A stretch of DNA of 64,000 nucleotides from Hyphomonas beringensis (lineage in GTDB: Bacteria; Pseudomonadota; Alphaproteobacteria; Caulobacterales; Hyphomonadaceae), in assembly GCF_000682755.1 (NCBI RefSeq), contig NZ_AWFF01000029.1, forward strand, positions 1 through 64,000. Direction: 5' to 3'. Position numbers and translations under genes: made by a program. This document shows positions 7,060 to 16,189 of the stretch, in pieces. Within the stretch, counting starts at the first letter, position 1, and every line of letters begins with the position of its first letter. The notes under the pieces were generated by a model that worked only from the letters and a program-made list of their open reading frames with translations, ran no database searches and was not told the DNA's origin.

Positions 7060-7535
7060 GACGGCGCTCCCGCAAATTCAAAGCTCGCACGGACCGTGCC
7101 CGCCTCATCTGCAAACAGAGAGGCACGCTCTGGTTCTGCGCCATACGTCTTGCCCGCCTCCGCTAGCCACGCATAAACGAGTGTCGGGGGCGCGCTTTCA
7201 AACTGCAGTGTCAGCCTGCCATTCTCTCCTGTCTGGAGACGTGAGACTTTCAGTCCTCGTGAATTGGCAAGCTGCAACAGGCCCTTGCGCAATTGCTCCC
7301 CACTGACAATGGCAGACGGCCCGAAGGCAGGTCGCGGAACACGGGCAGACGCAAGTTCGGCATTCACCACATCCAGTTGGCGGGAGGCGACTTCAAGGTC
7401 AGCTTTTGCCTGAACATGGGATGCGCGCAGAGGCGAGATGACGGCCAATTGCAAAATCATGAGTCCTAACAGGACCATGGCCGAAAGTATGAGCACCCTT
7501 TCGCGATCCGTCCGCGCTGTCCATAGTTCGCTCAT
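7056..7535 (-). CDS. gspM: Type II secretion system protein M
   Basis: 159 residues with the bitopic GspM layout: a short cytoplasmic start (MSELWTARTDRER), a transmembrane helix (VLILSAMVLLGLMILQLAVIS), a coiled-coil-like stretch (ASHVQAKADLEVASRQLDVVNAELA) and a small ferredoxin-like periplasmic domain. GspM binds GspL and helps form the inner-membrane assembly platform with GspC, GspE and GspF. Both ends overlap neighbours by 4 nt. Sequence conservation in this family is low, so gene order carries much of the evidence. Confidence 0.88.
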   Translation of the reverse strand: MSELWTARTDRERVLILSAMVLLGLMILQLAVISPLRASHVQAKADLEVASRQLDVVNAELASARVPRPAFGPSAIVSGEQLRKGLLQLANSRGLKVSRLQTGENGRLTLQFESAPPTLVYAWLAEAGKTYGAEPERASLFADEAGTVRASFEFAGAPS

Positions 7536-8638
7536 GACCGCGCTCCAACAATAAGGTCTCCGACAACACGGCCGTCCTCAAGCCGCGTATCGCCCAAATC
7601 GACACTTAGCCCCACAGCCTCTACCGCTTTCTTGACATCAAGGTCCGTCCCGAAAGCGGGATAGGTCAATGTGGCTCTCAATTCGCCCGTCCTGCGATCA
7701 TACCGCACACTGATCAGGCTTGCTCCTGGCGTAGCCTCGACTGCACCATAGAGAACAGCGCTCGCATCCATGAAGCTTGGGGTGCCCGTTACAACTCCTT
7801 CGCCTTGGGCGCTGCGCAGAGCTGCAGCAGGGTCTGATGGCACTGGGCTGCCGGGGTAGGCCGCAGCGTAATCTGCCTTGGCCTGCGCCTTCAGAATACC
7901 CGTAAGGTTCCGCATGGAATGCGTAGAGAGCGCCAGGAATGCCACCCAGACGGCGACCGCTGAAGCCGTCATGATCGCAAGAGGTCTGAACTGCTTCAGC
8001 GGCAGGGCCGCTTCGCTGGCATGTGCGAAATACCCCTGCCGAAGATCAGTCAGCTTTCCAGCCTGCTCCGCCCATTCAGCGAGTTTCAGCAGGGCATCAA
8101 CTCGCTGAGCCTGCTGATCAATCCCGGCCTGCTTGAGCAGCGCAGCTATGACATCAGACGGCCACGCTGTATCGATGGCCATTAGATGCTCACCACCGGC
8201 AAACAGCAGGCGGTCGCCAACATCGACAAAGGCCCCGATCGGCAGCACAGACAGATCCGGAACGAGGCGTGCCTTCTCAAAACCCAATGAAGAAATCTGC
8301 TCCAGCCAACGCTCCATCTGGTCATTACTCACGGCATAAACCTGACGGACACTCGTGTCAGTCATTCCCGGTGAGACGGCCGCGTGAGTACTTTCCACAG
8401 GCACGGACAGTTCATCCTCAACCGCAAAAGCGGCGAGCCTTATAATTTCAGCAGGTCGGCGCGCAGCGAGCTTTACGCGATGCGCTGTAACTTCAGTTCC
8501 TGGAACAAGAACAACAAGCTCGCTGCCCGCCGGAGGCATCTCTCCTTCCGGCAAGAGCTCCATTCCAGACGGGACGGGACGCGCAAAGCGCCACGCCTCT
8601 CCCGGCCTGGGTATCTCTGAATAATACGGGCGCATCAA
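7532..8638 (-). CDS. gspL: Type II secretion system protein L
   Basis: 368 residues. The first ~215 form the cytoplasmic actin-like domain (ELVVLVPGTEVTAHRVKLAARRPAEIIRLAAFAVEDEL), which in known systems binds the GspE N-terminus. A single transmembrane helix follows (PLAIMTASAVAVWVAFLALS, about residues 220-240), then a periplasmic ferredoxin-like domain ending LEDGRVVGDLIVGARS. GspL anchors the ATPase to the membrane platform. The gene lies between gspK and gspM with 4-nt overlaps on both sides. Confidence 0.9.
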   Translation of the reverse strand: MMRPYYSEIPRPGEAWRFARPVPSGMELLPEGEMPPAGSELVVLVPGTEVTAHRVKLAARRPAEIIRLAAFAVEDELSVPVESTHAAVSPGMTDTSVRQVYAVSNDQMERWLEQISSLGFEKARLVPDLSVLPIGAFVDVGDRLLFAGGEHLMAIDTAWPSDVIAALLKQAGIDQQAQRVDALLKLAEWAEQAGKLTDLRQGYFAHASEAALPLKQFRPLAIMTASAVAVWVAFLALSTHSMRNLTGILKAQAKADYAAAYPGSPVPSDPAAALRSAQGEGVVTGTPSFMDASAVLYGAVEATPGASLISVRYDRRTGELRATLTYPAFGTDLDVKKAVEAVGLSVDLGDTRLEDGRVVGDLIVGARS

Positions 8639-9618
8639 CTGGATCTCCTGTGTGAGCCCTTGAGAACAAATGACCCATCTACCGCACGACCATAGACCGC
8701 AACCATACGCATCGAGCCCGCAGCAGATGAAATCAGGATGTCCGCCTCAACATGATTAGCCGTGGTGGACAGAAAGTGATCAGACCGCATTTCGGGAACG
8801 ATCTTCGATATGTCAGGCAGAGAGAGAAACTCCTCAACGCTCACCCAGCCGCCTTCAGGACGAGAGGAAATAATCCGCTCCGCCTCCGTGACAGACAATT
8901 CATGAGAGAACAGGGCAGACAGAAGAGGTGCTTGCGAAAGCGTCAGAGTATTTATGTTCAGGCGTGTTTCGTCTTCAGGTCGACGTACACAGACAAGTTG
9001 TTCAAGGCGCGCAATCACTTCGGGTGTGTAGCCCTCTACTGCCCGAACCTCTCCAACCGACAATAATTTCTGGCCACCGGTGAGGTGCGGAACGGCACGT
9101 GACCGGTAGATCGAATCCTCAGCCCCGGATGGGCGCGTACTGGTATCCGCATCTATCCAATCTGCCAGGCTCTCGGAAAGTTGCCGCGCCTCATTTCCAT
9201 AGAAGCCAGTCTCTTCATAAAGCGTGCGTAAATTCCTGAGAGGCGCGTTCCCGCTGTTTCCTTCCCCATCATCTCCTTGAATGGAGTTCAGGTTGAAGCA
9301 ATTTGAGGCGTCCCTCAGAGAGATCGTGATCGTCGCCCGCTCATAAGGAAAAATCATAGGCTCCATAAGCACACTGGACTCGGCCGTGAGATTTCCCTGC
9401 ACCTGGGCCAGGACTTCGTTCACGACCTGCTCGCCGGCCGCAAGAGCTCCTCGAGCTGCCCAGAAGCCATCCGCACGATAGCCCGACGTGCGCGATACAG
9501 ATACAGATCGCGCAAGAGCATCCGTCGCGGCCAAAGCGGCTGCCGACATGAGGGCAATGATCAGCAAGACACTCAGCAGTGTCGCGCCACGCTCACGAGA
9601 CCGACGAGACGGCGTCAT
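8635..9618 (-). CDS. gspK: Type II secretion minor pseudopilin K
   Basis: 327 residues, the usual large size for GspK. The start RSRERG then ATLLSVLLIIALMSAAALAATDA is a type III prepilin leader with Gly before the hydrophobic helix. There is no Glu at mature position 5, which is characteristic of GspK among pseudopilins. The body carries ISLRDASNCFNLNSIQGDD, SLADWIDADTSTRPSGAED and LNINTLTLSQAPLLSALFS, the GspK helical insertion domain. GspK caps the pseudopilus tip with GspI and GspJ. It is translationally coupled to gspJ upstream and gspL downstream. Confidence 0.93.
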   Translation of the reverse strand: MTPSRRSRERGATLLSVLLIIALMSAAALAATDALARSVSVSRTSGYRADGFWAARGALAAGEQVVNEVLAQVQGNLTAESSVLMEPMIFPYERATITISLRDASNCFNLNSIQGDDGEGNSGNAPLRNLRTLYEETGFYGNEARQLSESLADWIDADTSTRPSGAEDSIYRSRAVPHLTGGQKLLSVGEVRAVEGYTPEVIARLEQLVCVRRPEDETRLNINTLTLSQAPLLSALFSHELSVTEAERIISSRPEGGWVSVEEFLSLPDISKIVPEMRSDHFLSTTANHVEADILISSAAGSMRMVAVYGRAVDGSFVLKGSHRRSS

Positions 9619-10211
9619 CCATTGCCTCCCACAAGAAACACCTGGCGCAGCTCATCCCCTTCACCGTAAACGAAAGTCATCTCTACCAGTTCTGGCAGGC
9701 TTTCAGCTTGACCTGACCAGTCCAGCTGCCAGCTATTGCCTGCAAAGAAACGCAGCCCGATGCTGTCAAATCCATCCGCGACAACTCTGTCGGCATAGGG
9801 AGTTTCCCGCACGGGATCCGGTCTCAACCAGGCACGGCGTAGCAATGCTCCTCCCTGCACAAAATACTCGACCCTCTGCAAATCCCCCCGCGCGTCTGCC
9901 TCAGCCGGGTTCAGCCAGCCATCGCGGGTAAACGCCAGCAAGGGACGCGACAGCGATTGCCCGCCGCTAAACGCTTGTGGCGCGTCGAGTCCGTTCGGAG
10001 CACGTGTCTTGCGCAGCGTAGCCCCGGCCAGATCGTCCCGAAGCAGACTATGTGCGATATCCAGCGCGCGCACGTCGCCCGTATGCCTTTCAACCACATC
10101 TCCCGCGCGCAAGGTCTGTATGAGCAGTGTTGATCCCGCGACAAGCAAGAGCGAACTCACAGCCAGGGCGACTAGCATCTCTATCAGCGTGAACCCGTCA
10201 GACTGTCTCAT
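9615..10211 (-). CDS. gspJ: Type II secretion minor pseudopilin J
   Basis: 198 residues beginning MRQSDG then FTLIEMLVALAVSSLLLVAGS, a class III prepilin peptidase site with Glu at mature position 5. The C-terminal part has the beta-rich GspJ layout (RVEYFVQGGALLRRAWL, SIGLRFFAGNSWQLDW, LVEMTFVYGEG). GspJ forms the pseudopilus tip complex with GspI and GspK. No prepilin peptidase gene (gspO) is in this window, so processing relies on an enzyme encoded elsewhere. Both ends overlap neighbours by 4 nt. Confidence 0.92.
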   Translation of the reverse strand: MRQSDGFTLIEMLVALAVSSLLLVAGSTLLIQTLRAGDVVERHTGDVRALDIAHSLLRDDLAGATLRKTRAPNGLDAPQAFSGGQSLSRPLLAFTRDGWLNPAEADARGDLQRVEYFVQGGALLRRAWLRPDPVRETPYADRVVADGFDSIGLRFFAGNSWQLDWSGQAESLPELVEMTFVYGEGDELRQVFLVGGNG

Positions 10212-10609
10212 TCCTCGGGCTCCTCTGAGTGCTCCGTCACGTGTTTAAGTACCAGAGTCTGCCGCGACACGAGTTGCTGCCCTGTTTGTGCATCGCTAAC
10301 CAGAACGGTCACGGCAAAGAGGGAGTCCCGGCCGGTTGGAATGATCGCGCGGTTCCAGTCAAACTCCCGTCCCCGCTGAACAACGCGTCCCGTCTCAATG
10401 CCGGGAGCAATAACATCTGGCCGAACCAGCGTCTCCGCCATGATGTTATCTGCTTCTACGGATGCCAGAAAGCGTTGCGATACCTGCCGTGCGCCCAACA
10501 GGCTTTCATTGCCCAGATGCGCCAACGCCATCGCAGCGATACTGAAGACGCCGAGTGCCACGAGAACTTCGACGAGAGTAAAGCCTTGTTGGGAGCGTGC
10601 CGAAATCAT
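10208..10609 (-). CDS. gspI: Type II secretion minor pseudopilin I
   Basis: 133 residues from ATG 10609, one base after the gspH stop. A frame extension to 10642 would give an unusually long leader and lies inside gspH, so it is rejected. The N-terminus MISARSQQG then FTLVEVLVALGVFSIAAMALAH is a standard prepilin leader with Glu5. The rest (AQTGQQLVSRQTLVLKHVTEH) is short, as expected for GspI. It starts the tip complex with GspJ and GspK. Confidence 0.92.
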   Translation of the reverse strand: MISARSQQGFTLVEVLVALGVFSIAAMALAHLGNESLLGARQVSQRFLASVEADNIMAETLVRPDVIAPGIETGRVVQRGREFDWNRAIIPTGRDSLFAVTVLVSDAQTGQQLVSRQTLVLKHVTEHSEEPEE

Positions 10610-10610
10610 C

Positions 10611-11072
10611 TCAGCTCTCCACACTGACTGCACCGGCAGCATCCATGATCAGGGCACGTCTTTTCGTGCCATCCTGAATCACAATCCGCGTTGGCGTCAC
10701 AAAACCGGTCTCGTCCGCTACTATGTCTGGCCACACCTTGGCCCGCTTTTGCACACTTGGCCGCTGCAGTTTCAGCTCGACAGACTTCGGCAATTCATAA
10801 GCGCCCTGCAGAGCTTGCCAGCGACCGTTTCGCCAAACTTCCATAATATACCCGCCTTCTTCAAGGCGCAGCCCTCGCACCTCTCCGGAGGCTATTGCCT
10901 CACCCGACAGGCGCTCAATTATCCCTTCCAGCCGACTGACCTCACGGTCCAGGCGCGTTTCACGCCGGGGCATGGTCATGACGATCGCGGTACTCGCGAG
11001 CGCAAGGATGGCAAGCGCCACAAGCACTTCCACCAGAGACATGCCAGAGTTGGAAGAAGATAGGCGTAGCAT
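10611..11072 (-). CDS. gspH: Type II secretion minor pseudopilin H
   Basis: 153 residues. The leader SSSNSG then MSLVEVLVALAILALASTAIV has Met rather than Phe at +1, which prepilin peptidases tolerate, and Glu5. The soluble part (EGGYIMEVWRNGRWQAL, TRIVIQDGTKRRALIMDAAGAVSVES) fits GspH. It links the pseudopilus tip to the main GspG filament. The ATG overlaps the gspG stop by 1 nt. Confidence 0.9.
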   Translation of the reverse strand: MLRLSSSNSGMSLVEVLVALAILALASTAIVMTMPRRETRLDREVSRLEGIIERLSGEAIASGEVRGLRLEEGGYIMEVWRNGRWQALQGAYELPKSVELKLQRPSVQKRAKVWPDIVADETGFVTPTRIVIQDGTKRRALIMDAAGAVSVES

Positions 11073-11530
11073 CAGGCTGGCGTATCCCAGTTTCCTATAT
11101 CATCCTGCGTATCTGCCTGACCGTCCGGCCCGACCGAAAAGACATCATAGGCTCCACCAGAGCGCGTGCCGGGGAACACGTATTGATAGGGTTGCCCCCA
11201 GGGATCTGTCCGCATTCGCTTGATGTAACCGCCAGGACGATACTGCGCGGACTGCCCGCCCGTCGGCGCCTGCGTCAGGGCTGCAAGCCCCTGCTCTGTT
11301 GACGGATATCTGTACATATCCAGATTATACATATCGAGGGCGCTCTCAAGCGCAGCGATATCGGAATGAGCCTTGCCAATGCGAGACTGGTCCGTCGCGG
11401 GCGCCACATTGATAACGATCAGTGTCGCCAGCAGCCCCATAATGAACACCACCACCATCAGCTCGACCAATGAAAAGCCCGCCTCCTTGTGGCGTTTCAT
11501 GTCGCTATCCGTTGATACCGGCTTTCTCAT
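11072..11530 (-). CDS. gspG: Type II secretion major pseudopilin G
   Basis: 152 residues. The leader is MRKPVSTDSDMKRHKEAG, cut before FSLVELMVVVFIMGLLATLIV. The body is diagnostic: ALDMYNLDMYRYPSTEQGLAALTQAP and the calcium-site region PWGQPYQYVFPG...YDVFSVGPDGQADTQDDIGNW. GspG subunits build the piston-like pseudopilus. ATG 11530 is chosen over ATG 11500 because GGAGGAAGGG lies just before it, while the inner ATG has only a weak site. The strong ribosome site fits the high demand for this subunit. Confidence 0.97.
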   Translation of the reverse strand: MRKPVSTDSDMKRHKEAGFSLVELMVVVFIMGLLATLIVINVAPATDQSRIGKAHSDIAALESALDMYNLDMYRYPSTEQGLAALTQAPTGGQSAQYRPGGYIKRMRTDPWGQPYQYVFPGTRSGGAYDVFSVGPDGQADTQDDIGNWDTPA

Positions 11531-11543
11531 GAGCCCTTCCTCC

Positions 11544-12752
11544 TTATCCTATGGCAAGTGTATTCAGCTGCAAGATCGGCAGCATGATCGAGAGTACGAT
11601 CAAGCCGACAATGCCGCCGAGAATGATTATGATGAACGGCTCAAGAAGCGACAGCAGCGTCGCTGAACCGGTCTCGAATTCATTGTCCAGATAGTCTGCA
11701 GCGCGCGTCATCATGCCGGGAATGTCGCGGCCTGCCTCACCGCTGGAAACCATATGCACCATCATGGGCGGAAACACGCCAGTCGCCTTAAGCGCGCCGG
11801 CAAAGGAGCCACCCTCGCGAACACGCTCTGCAATGACGTCTGCTGCCTCCGCAAAAACCAGATTGCCCGAAGCCCCCTTAGCGCCACTCAGAGCTTCCAG
11901 CACTGTGGCGCCAGACCCGGAAAGAGTCGCGAAGACGCGCGCAAAGCGGCCCGCGCAGACTGTCCGATTCAGCTCGCCAATGACCGGCAGGTTTAGGCTG
12001 GAACGGTCAAGCATTTGTCGGATAGCGGGCAACTTCATCATACGGATTGCCGTAAAGACGAAGGTGGCCAGGGCCAGAACAATCAGCAGGCCATGTGTCT
12101 GAAGCGTATTAGATATTCCAATCACCATGCGTGTGATCAGGGGCAAGTCCGCATCGAAGAGGTCAAACTGTTCGACAAGACGAGGCACGACAAACAGCAT
12201 CATCGCGATGATCATGCCCAGCGCCATCACGCCCAGAACGGCAGGATAGATAAGAGCCGCCTGTACCTTCTGACGAAGCTGGTGACTGCGCTCCAGATAA
12301 GTGGCCAAACGCTCCATCACATCGCCTAGATGCCCGGAGAGTTCACCGGCCGAGATGACCGAGCGCAACAAAACAGGAAACGCTTTCGGCGCGACATTCA
12401 TCGCATCTGCCAGACGGGCGCCCTCTGTCACTTCAGTTTTAACTGCGTGCAAGACACGCTGAACCTGCGGCGTGCTGGCATCTTCTGCTGCCGCAGCCAG
12501 TGCCTGCTCCACCGGCAAGCCAGACTGCAACAGAACTGATAGCTGCCGCACGAGCAGTACACGCTGTTTCTCACTGATATGCCCACCGATCAGGCTTGAA
12601 TGGCCGCGTTGCTCGCTAACCGGCGTCACGTCCAGCGCCATCAGGTCGCGCAGGCGCAACTCCTTGCGAGCGGACCTGGGACTGTCAGCTGAGATGATCC
12701 CTTTTTGCCGCCGTCCCTCACCATCGACAGCCACATACTCAAATGCGGGCAT
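11544..12752 (-). CDS. gspF: Type II secretion inner-membrane platform protein F
   Basis: 402 residues from ATG 12752 (MPAFEYVAVDGEGRRQKGII), the canonical GspF start, which lies 14 nt inside gspE. The longer frame to 12971 is just gspE read in another phase. Two T2SSF domains are separated by transmembrane segments (QAALIYPAVLGVMALGMIIAMMLFVVP; LLIVALATFVFTAIRM; FIIIILGGIVGLIVLSIMLPIL). Repeats of SGLPVEQALAAAA and GATVLEALSGA mark the two domains. GspF couples the GspE ATPase to pseudopilus assembly. Confidence 0.96.
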   Translation of the reverse strand: MPAFEYVAVDGEGRRQKGIISADSPRSARKELRLRDLMALDVTPVSEQRGHSSLIGGHISEKQRVLLVRQLSVLLQSGLPVEQALAAAAEDASTPQVQRVLHAVKTEVTEGARLADAMNVAPKAFPVLLRSVISAGELSGHLGDVMERLATYLERSHQLRQKVQAALIYPAVLGVMALGMIIAMMLFVVPRLVEQFDLFDADLPLITRMVIGISNTLQTHGLLIVLALATFVFTAIRMMKLPAIRQMLDRSSLNLPVIGELNRTVCAGRFARVFATLSGSGATVLEALSGAKGASGNLVFAEAADVIAERVREGGSFAGALKATGVFPPMMVHMVSSGEAGRDIPGMMTRAADYLDNEFETGSATLLSLLEPFIIIILGGIVGLIVLSIMLPILQLNTLAIG

Positions 12753-14238
12753 CGCGGACCTCCCTGCGACAGACGCGCAGAACCTCAGCGGGGCTCGTCT
12801 CGCCGGAAACGACATAGCGCCGGGCATTGTCCAGCAACTGGTCATGCGCGGCAAAGGCGGCGCGCTCGATCTTGTCTTCGCTGGCCTCCTCTCCCAGCAG
12901 TTGCCGGATTTGCTGATCGACCAGCAGCAATTCATAGATCCCGATACGTCCGTCAAAGCCGGTATTGCCACATGAGAGGCAGCCTTGAGGCTCTGCCACC
13001 ACCATCTCCTGATGCGGATCGAACCCCAGACCTTCCAGCTCTACGGCAGTTGCCGGGCGCTCGGTCTTGCAGGACGGACACAACCGGCGCACCAAGCGCT
13101 GTGCCATCACAGCCCTCAGGGTTGAGGCCAGCAGATATGCTTCAACGCCCATATCGCGCAGGCGTGTGATGGCACCGGCCGCGCTATTCGTGTGCAGTGT
13201 GGAAAGAGCAAGTCGCCCGGTCGAGGCGAACTCAAAGGCGACTTCTGCAGTTTCAGAGTCCCTGATTTCCCCCACCATCACAATGTTCGGGTCCTGTCGC
13301 AGGATGGAGCGCAGTGTTGCCGCGAAGGTCAGTCCTACCTTGTGATCCATCTGCGTCTGGCTGATACCCGGCAGACCATACTCAACCGGGTCTTCCAGCG
13401 TCATGATATTCTCCCGGCCATTATTGAGGCGGGAAAGAGACGCATACAGTGTTGTTGTCTTGCCTGAGCCGACCGGCCCCGTCACAAGAATAACGCCATT
13501 GGGCTGGCCAAGCGCATCCGTGAAGCGGGCATATGTGTCTTCATCCATGCCCAGTTCCGGCAAGCCCACAAGGGCATTCCTGGTATCGAGAAGGCGCAAA
13601 ACGACACGTTCCCCATAGCGCGTCGGAAGTGTGGCCACGCGGACATCAATGGACCGCCCGCCTACAGAGAGCGAGATACGCCCATCCTGCGGCAGACGCT
13701 TCTCCGCGATATCAAGCCGTGCCATGACCTTGATACGGGAAACAATCGGCGCCGCGAGTTTCCTGGGCGGCGTGAGCACCTCTACCAGATCCCCATCAAT
13801 CCGGTAGCGAATGGAAAGATGGCTCTCAAAGGGATCGATATGAATGTCGGAAGCCCGGCGCTTGATGGCCTCATGGATCAGACCATTGATCAGACGGATA
13901 ACAGGGGCATCATCCTGCCCCTCCAGCAAATCAGCCGCCTTCGGAATATCATCGATCAGGCTTTCCAGCCCTCCCCGGCTTTCCACCGCTGCATTGATAT
14001 CCCCGTCCGCCATGGGGCCTTGCGCGAAAGCCTCTGCCAGAGTGCGGTCATATGTTTCCTTATCCAGGGACTCGAGTACAAAGACTGCGCCCAAAGCTCG
14101 CCTTGCCTCCACCAGGCTGAGGGGATCTGCCCCTTGCCTGACCCCGACAGTCAGCGCGTCCCGTTCAGGCAGGACGACCAGGCCCTTCTCTTTGGCGAAG
14201 GCATATGTGAACTGGGAAGGGGTGGCGCGATCCATCAT
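12739..14238 (-). CDS. gspE: Type II secretion ATPase E
   Basis: 499 residues. An N-terminal GspL-binding domain precedes the AAA-like core: Walker A GPVGSGKTTTLYASL, Asp box LEDPVEYGLPGISQTQ, Walker B RQDPNIVMVGEIRD, and His box STLHTNSAAGAITRLRDMG. A tetracysteine zinc module (CPSC...CLSC) lies near residues 390-435, as in canonical GspE. It is a cytoplasmic hexameric ATPase that drives pseudopilus extension. The ATG overlaps the gspD stop by 4 nt (ATGATG lets either Met start). Confidence 0.97.
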   Translation of the reverse strand: MMDRATPSQFTYAFAKEKGLVVLPERDALTVGVRQGADPLSLVEARRALGAVFVLESLDKETYDRTLAEAFAQGPMADGDINAAVESRGGLESLIDDIPKAADLLEGQDDAPVIRLINGLIHEAIKRRASDIHIDPFESHLSIRYRIDGDLVEVLTPPRKLAAPIVSRIKVMARLDIAEKRLPQDGRISLSVGGRSIDVRVATLPTRYGERVVLRLLDTRNALVGLPELGMDEDTYARFTDALGQPNGVILVTGPVGSGKTTTLYASLSRLNNGRENIMTLEDPVEYGLPGISQTQMDHKVGLTFAATLRSILRQDPNIVMVGEIRDSETAEVAFEFASTGRLALSTLHTNSAAGAITRLRDMGVEAYLLASTLRAVMAQRLVRRLCPSCKTERPATAVELEGLGFDPHQEMVVAEPQGCLSCGNTGFDGRIGIYELLLVDQQIRQLLGEEASEDKIERAAFAAHDQLLDNARRYVVSGETSPAEVLRVCRREVRDARI

Positions 14239-16187
14239 TGCGGGGGCGGACTCCCCAACACCTGATTGACGAATTTATCAATCGTGATGCTGCTGTCTGC
14301 TCCGTTCCAGAGTTCTTCAGCGCGAATGTATTGATAGGATCGGTCCGTTGCCACGCGGGCATCATCCCGATCGCGAACGATGGTCGGTCGAATGAATACC
14401 ATCAGATTGGTACGCACCTGCCCCTTGCCTTCAGAGCGGAACAGGCGACCGGCGATCGGCACATCCCCCAAGAGAGGAACCTTCTCATTCTTGAGCGTTT
14501 CGGATTGTTCGATCAGTCCGCCAAGGACAATGATCTCCCCATCATCGGCGATGACGCTGGTCGTGATGTTTCTGGTATTGAAGATCAGGTCTGTCGTGGC
14601 GTCCCCGACGACCCCCGCAATGGCAGAAACGGTCTGCTCGATGTTCAGACGGATCGTGCCGTCATTGGAGATGCGGGGCGTTACCGTCAGCCCGATGCCA
14701 ACATCCTTGCGCTCAACCGTCGTGAATGGGTTGGTGTTATTGTCGGCCAGGACAGATCCTGTCGTGATCGGAACATTTTGTCCGACCAGCAGGCTGGATG
14801 TCCCATTATCCAGCGTCATGTTGAATGGCTTTGAGAGAATGCGGGAATTGGTATCCGCTTCGACAGCCGTCAGGACAGCACCAAAGAGCGTGTCTCCATT
14901 CTGCCCACCCACACCAACACTAAGTCCCGTCAGCCCGAGCAACGAGTTGATGGCCGCCTGAGTAAACGGGTTCTTTGAGGTATCATCGGTGCCACTGGAA
15001 AAAGGCGTATCCTTGCTAAGCGCCCCTGCAAGCGCCAGCAGGTTCGGGGCCGACCGGGAGAAATTAGTTGAGGCAAACGGCACCGTGCTGTTCTCCGTCC
15101 CAGACAACAGGAATTGAAGCCCCAGCTCTCGAGCGGTGTCATCGGACATCTCAACGATGATGGCCTCGACCAGCACCTGCGCGCGGCGGCGATCAAGATC
15201 ATTGATCACCCTTTCCAAGCTGACCAGCGTTTCTGGCGGCGCACTGATAACGAGAGAGTTCGTGGAATCGTGATGCGCGATCGTCGTTCCGGGAACAGAA
15301 CTATCGGTAAAGCCACGGCGTGCATCCATCGCCGCAGCAACCTCTTGCAGGATCGGTACAATTTCAGAAGCATCGGCATTGTTCAACGGAATGACCCGCA
15401 GCGTATCCTGAATACGGTCAGCACTATCAAGCTGCTCACTCACCCGCCGGGCCCGCTCGACTGCCGCCTCAGACCCGTACAGCACGATGGAATTGCCAGC
15501 CTCAGAAGCGACGGCTTTGAAATTGCTCTTATAGGCATCCTCCCCATTCGTAGTATTCAGCGTGGTAAGAATGCCGGCAAGCTCACTCGCCGCAATATTC
15601 TTCAAGCTGACCGTTTCGGTGACGGAAGGATCCTTGTCAAAGGTCTCAACCATCTGCCGTAAGCGCGGGAGGTTGGAGGCATAGTCCACTACGACCAATG
15701 TGTTGGACTGGCTGTTTGCGATCACTTGGCCTTGCTCGTCGATCACAGGCTTCAGCATTTTTGCCGCTTCCAGTGCATTCACATGGCTGAGTGTAAAGAT
15801 CTCGGTCGTGAAGGCGTTGGAACCATAGGCTCCCATCCCTGCCTCACCGACCGCGCTCTGCTCCGGCACAATGCGGTAAGTTGCCTTGCCTGCTGCCACA
15901 GCAGTGAAGCCATGCACGCGCAGGGCAGACAGGAAAACATCAAACACTTGATCGCGCGTCAGCGGCGATGTCGATGATACTGTAATCCGCTTGGTCCGTG
16001 CATCAGGGTGCACAACGAAGGTGTACCCTGTCACAGTTGAAACATCCGCTATCAGGGCAGACAGTTCCACATCCTCAAAATTCAGGATGTGACGCGCATT
16101 GTCCGTAGGCGTCTCATTGGCCAGTGCGAAGGCAGTTGGTGACGCCGCGAGCAGGGCTGCCGCCGAGAGAAATGTCTTCAGTTTCAT
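14235..16187 (-). CDS. gspD: Type II secretion outer-membrane secretin D
   Basis: 650 residues with a signal peptide (LSAAALLAASPTAFA). The N0 domain follows (FEDVELSALIADVSTVTGYTF), then N1-N3 repeats (VNALEAAKMLKPVIDEQGQVIANSQSN; VIPLNNADASEIVPILQEV) and the secretin core (RRAQVLVEAIIVEMSD, VPITTGS, VGIGLTVTPRISNDGTIRLNIEQ, LGGLIEQSETLKNEKVPLLGDVPIAGRLFR). The multimer forms the outer-membrane gate. The C-terminal S-domain, where pilotins bind, is short and ends NQVLGSPPPQ. gspC lies 2 nt upstream. Confidence 0.97.
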   Translation of the reverse strand: MKLKTFLSAAALLAASPTAFALANETPTDNARHILNFEDVELSALIADVSTVTGYTFVVHPDARTKRITVSSTSPLTRDQVFDVFLSALRVHGFTAVAAGKATYRIVPEQSAVGEAGMGAYGSNAFTTEIFTLSHVNALEAAKMLKPVIDEQGQVIANSQSNTLVVVDYASNLPRLRQMVETFDKDPSVTETVSLKNIAASELAGILTTLNTTNGEDAYKSNFKAVASEAGNSIVLYGSEAAVERARRVSEQLDSADRIQDTLRVIPLNNADASEIVPILQEVAAAMDARRGFTDSSVPGTTIAHHDSTNSLVISAPPETLVSLERVINDLDRRRAQVLVEAIIVEMSDDTARELGLQFLLSGTENSTVPFASTNFSRSAPNLLALAGALSKDTPFSSGTDDTSKNPFTQAAINSLLGLTGLSVGVGGQNGDTLFGAVLTAVEADTNSRILSKPFNMTLDNGTSSLLVGQNVPITTGSVLADNNTNPFTTVERKDVGIGLTVTPRISNDGTIRLNIEQTVSAIAGVVGDATTDLIFNTRNITTSVIADDGEIIVLGGLIEQSETLKNEKVPLLGDVPIAGRLFRSEGKGQVRTNLMVFIRPTIVRDRDDARVATDRSYQYIRAEELWNGADSSITIDKFVNQVLGSPPPQ

Positions 16188-16189
16188 GG

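Noticed and set aside
12753-12971. 73-residue N-terminal extension of GspF
   Set aside because: It lies wholly inside gspE in another frame, is Cys/Ser/Arg-rich, and GspF proteins begin at MPAFEYVA.
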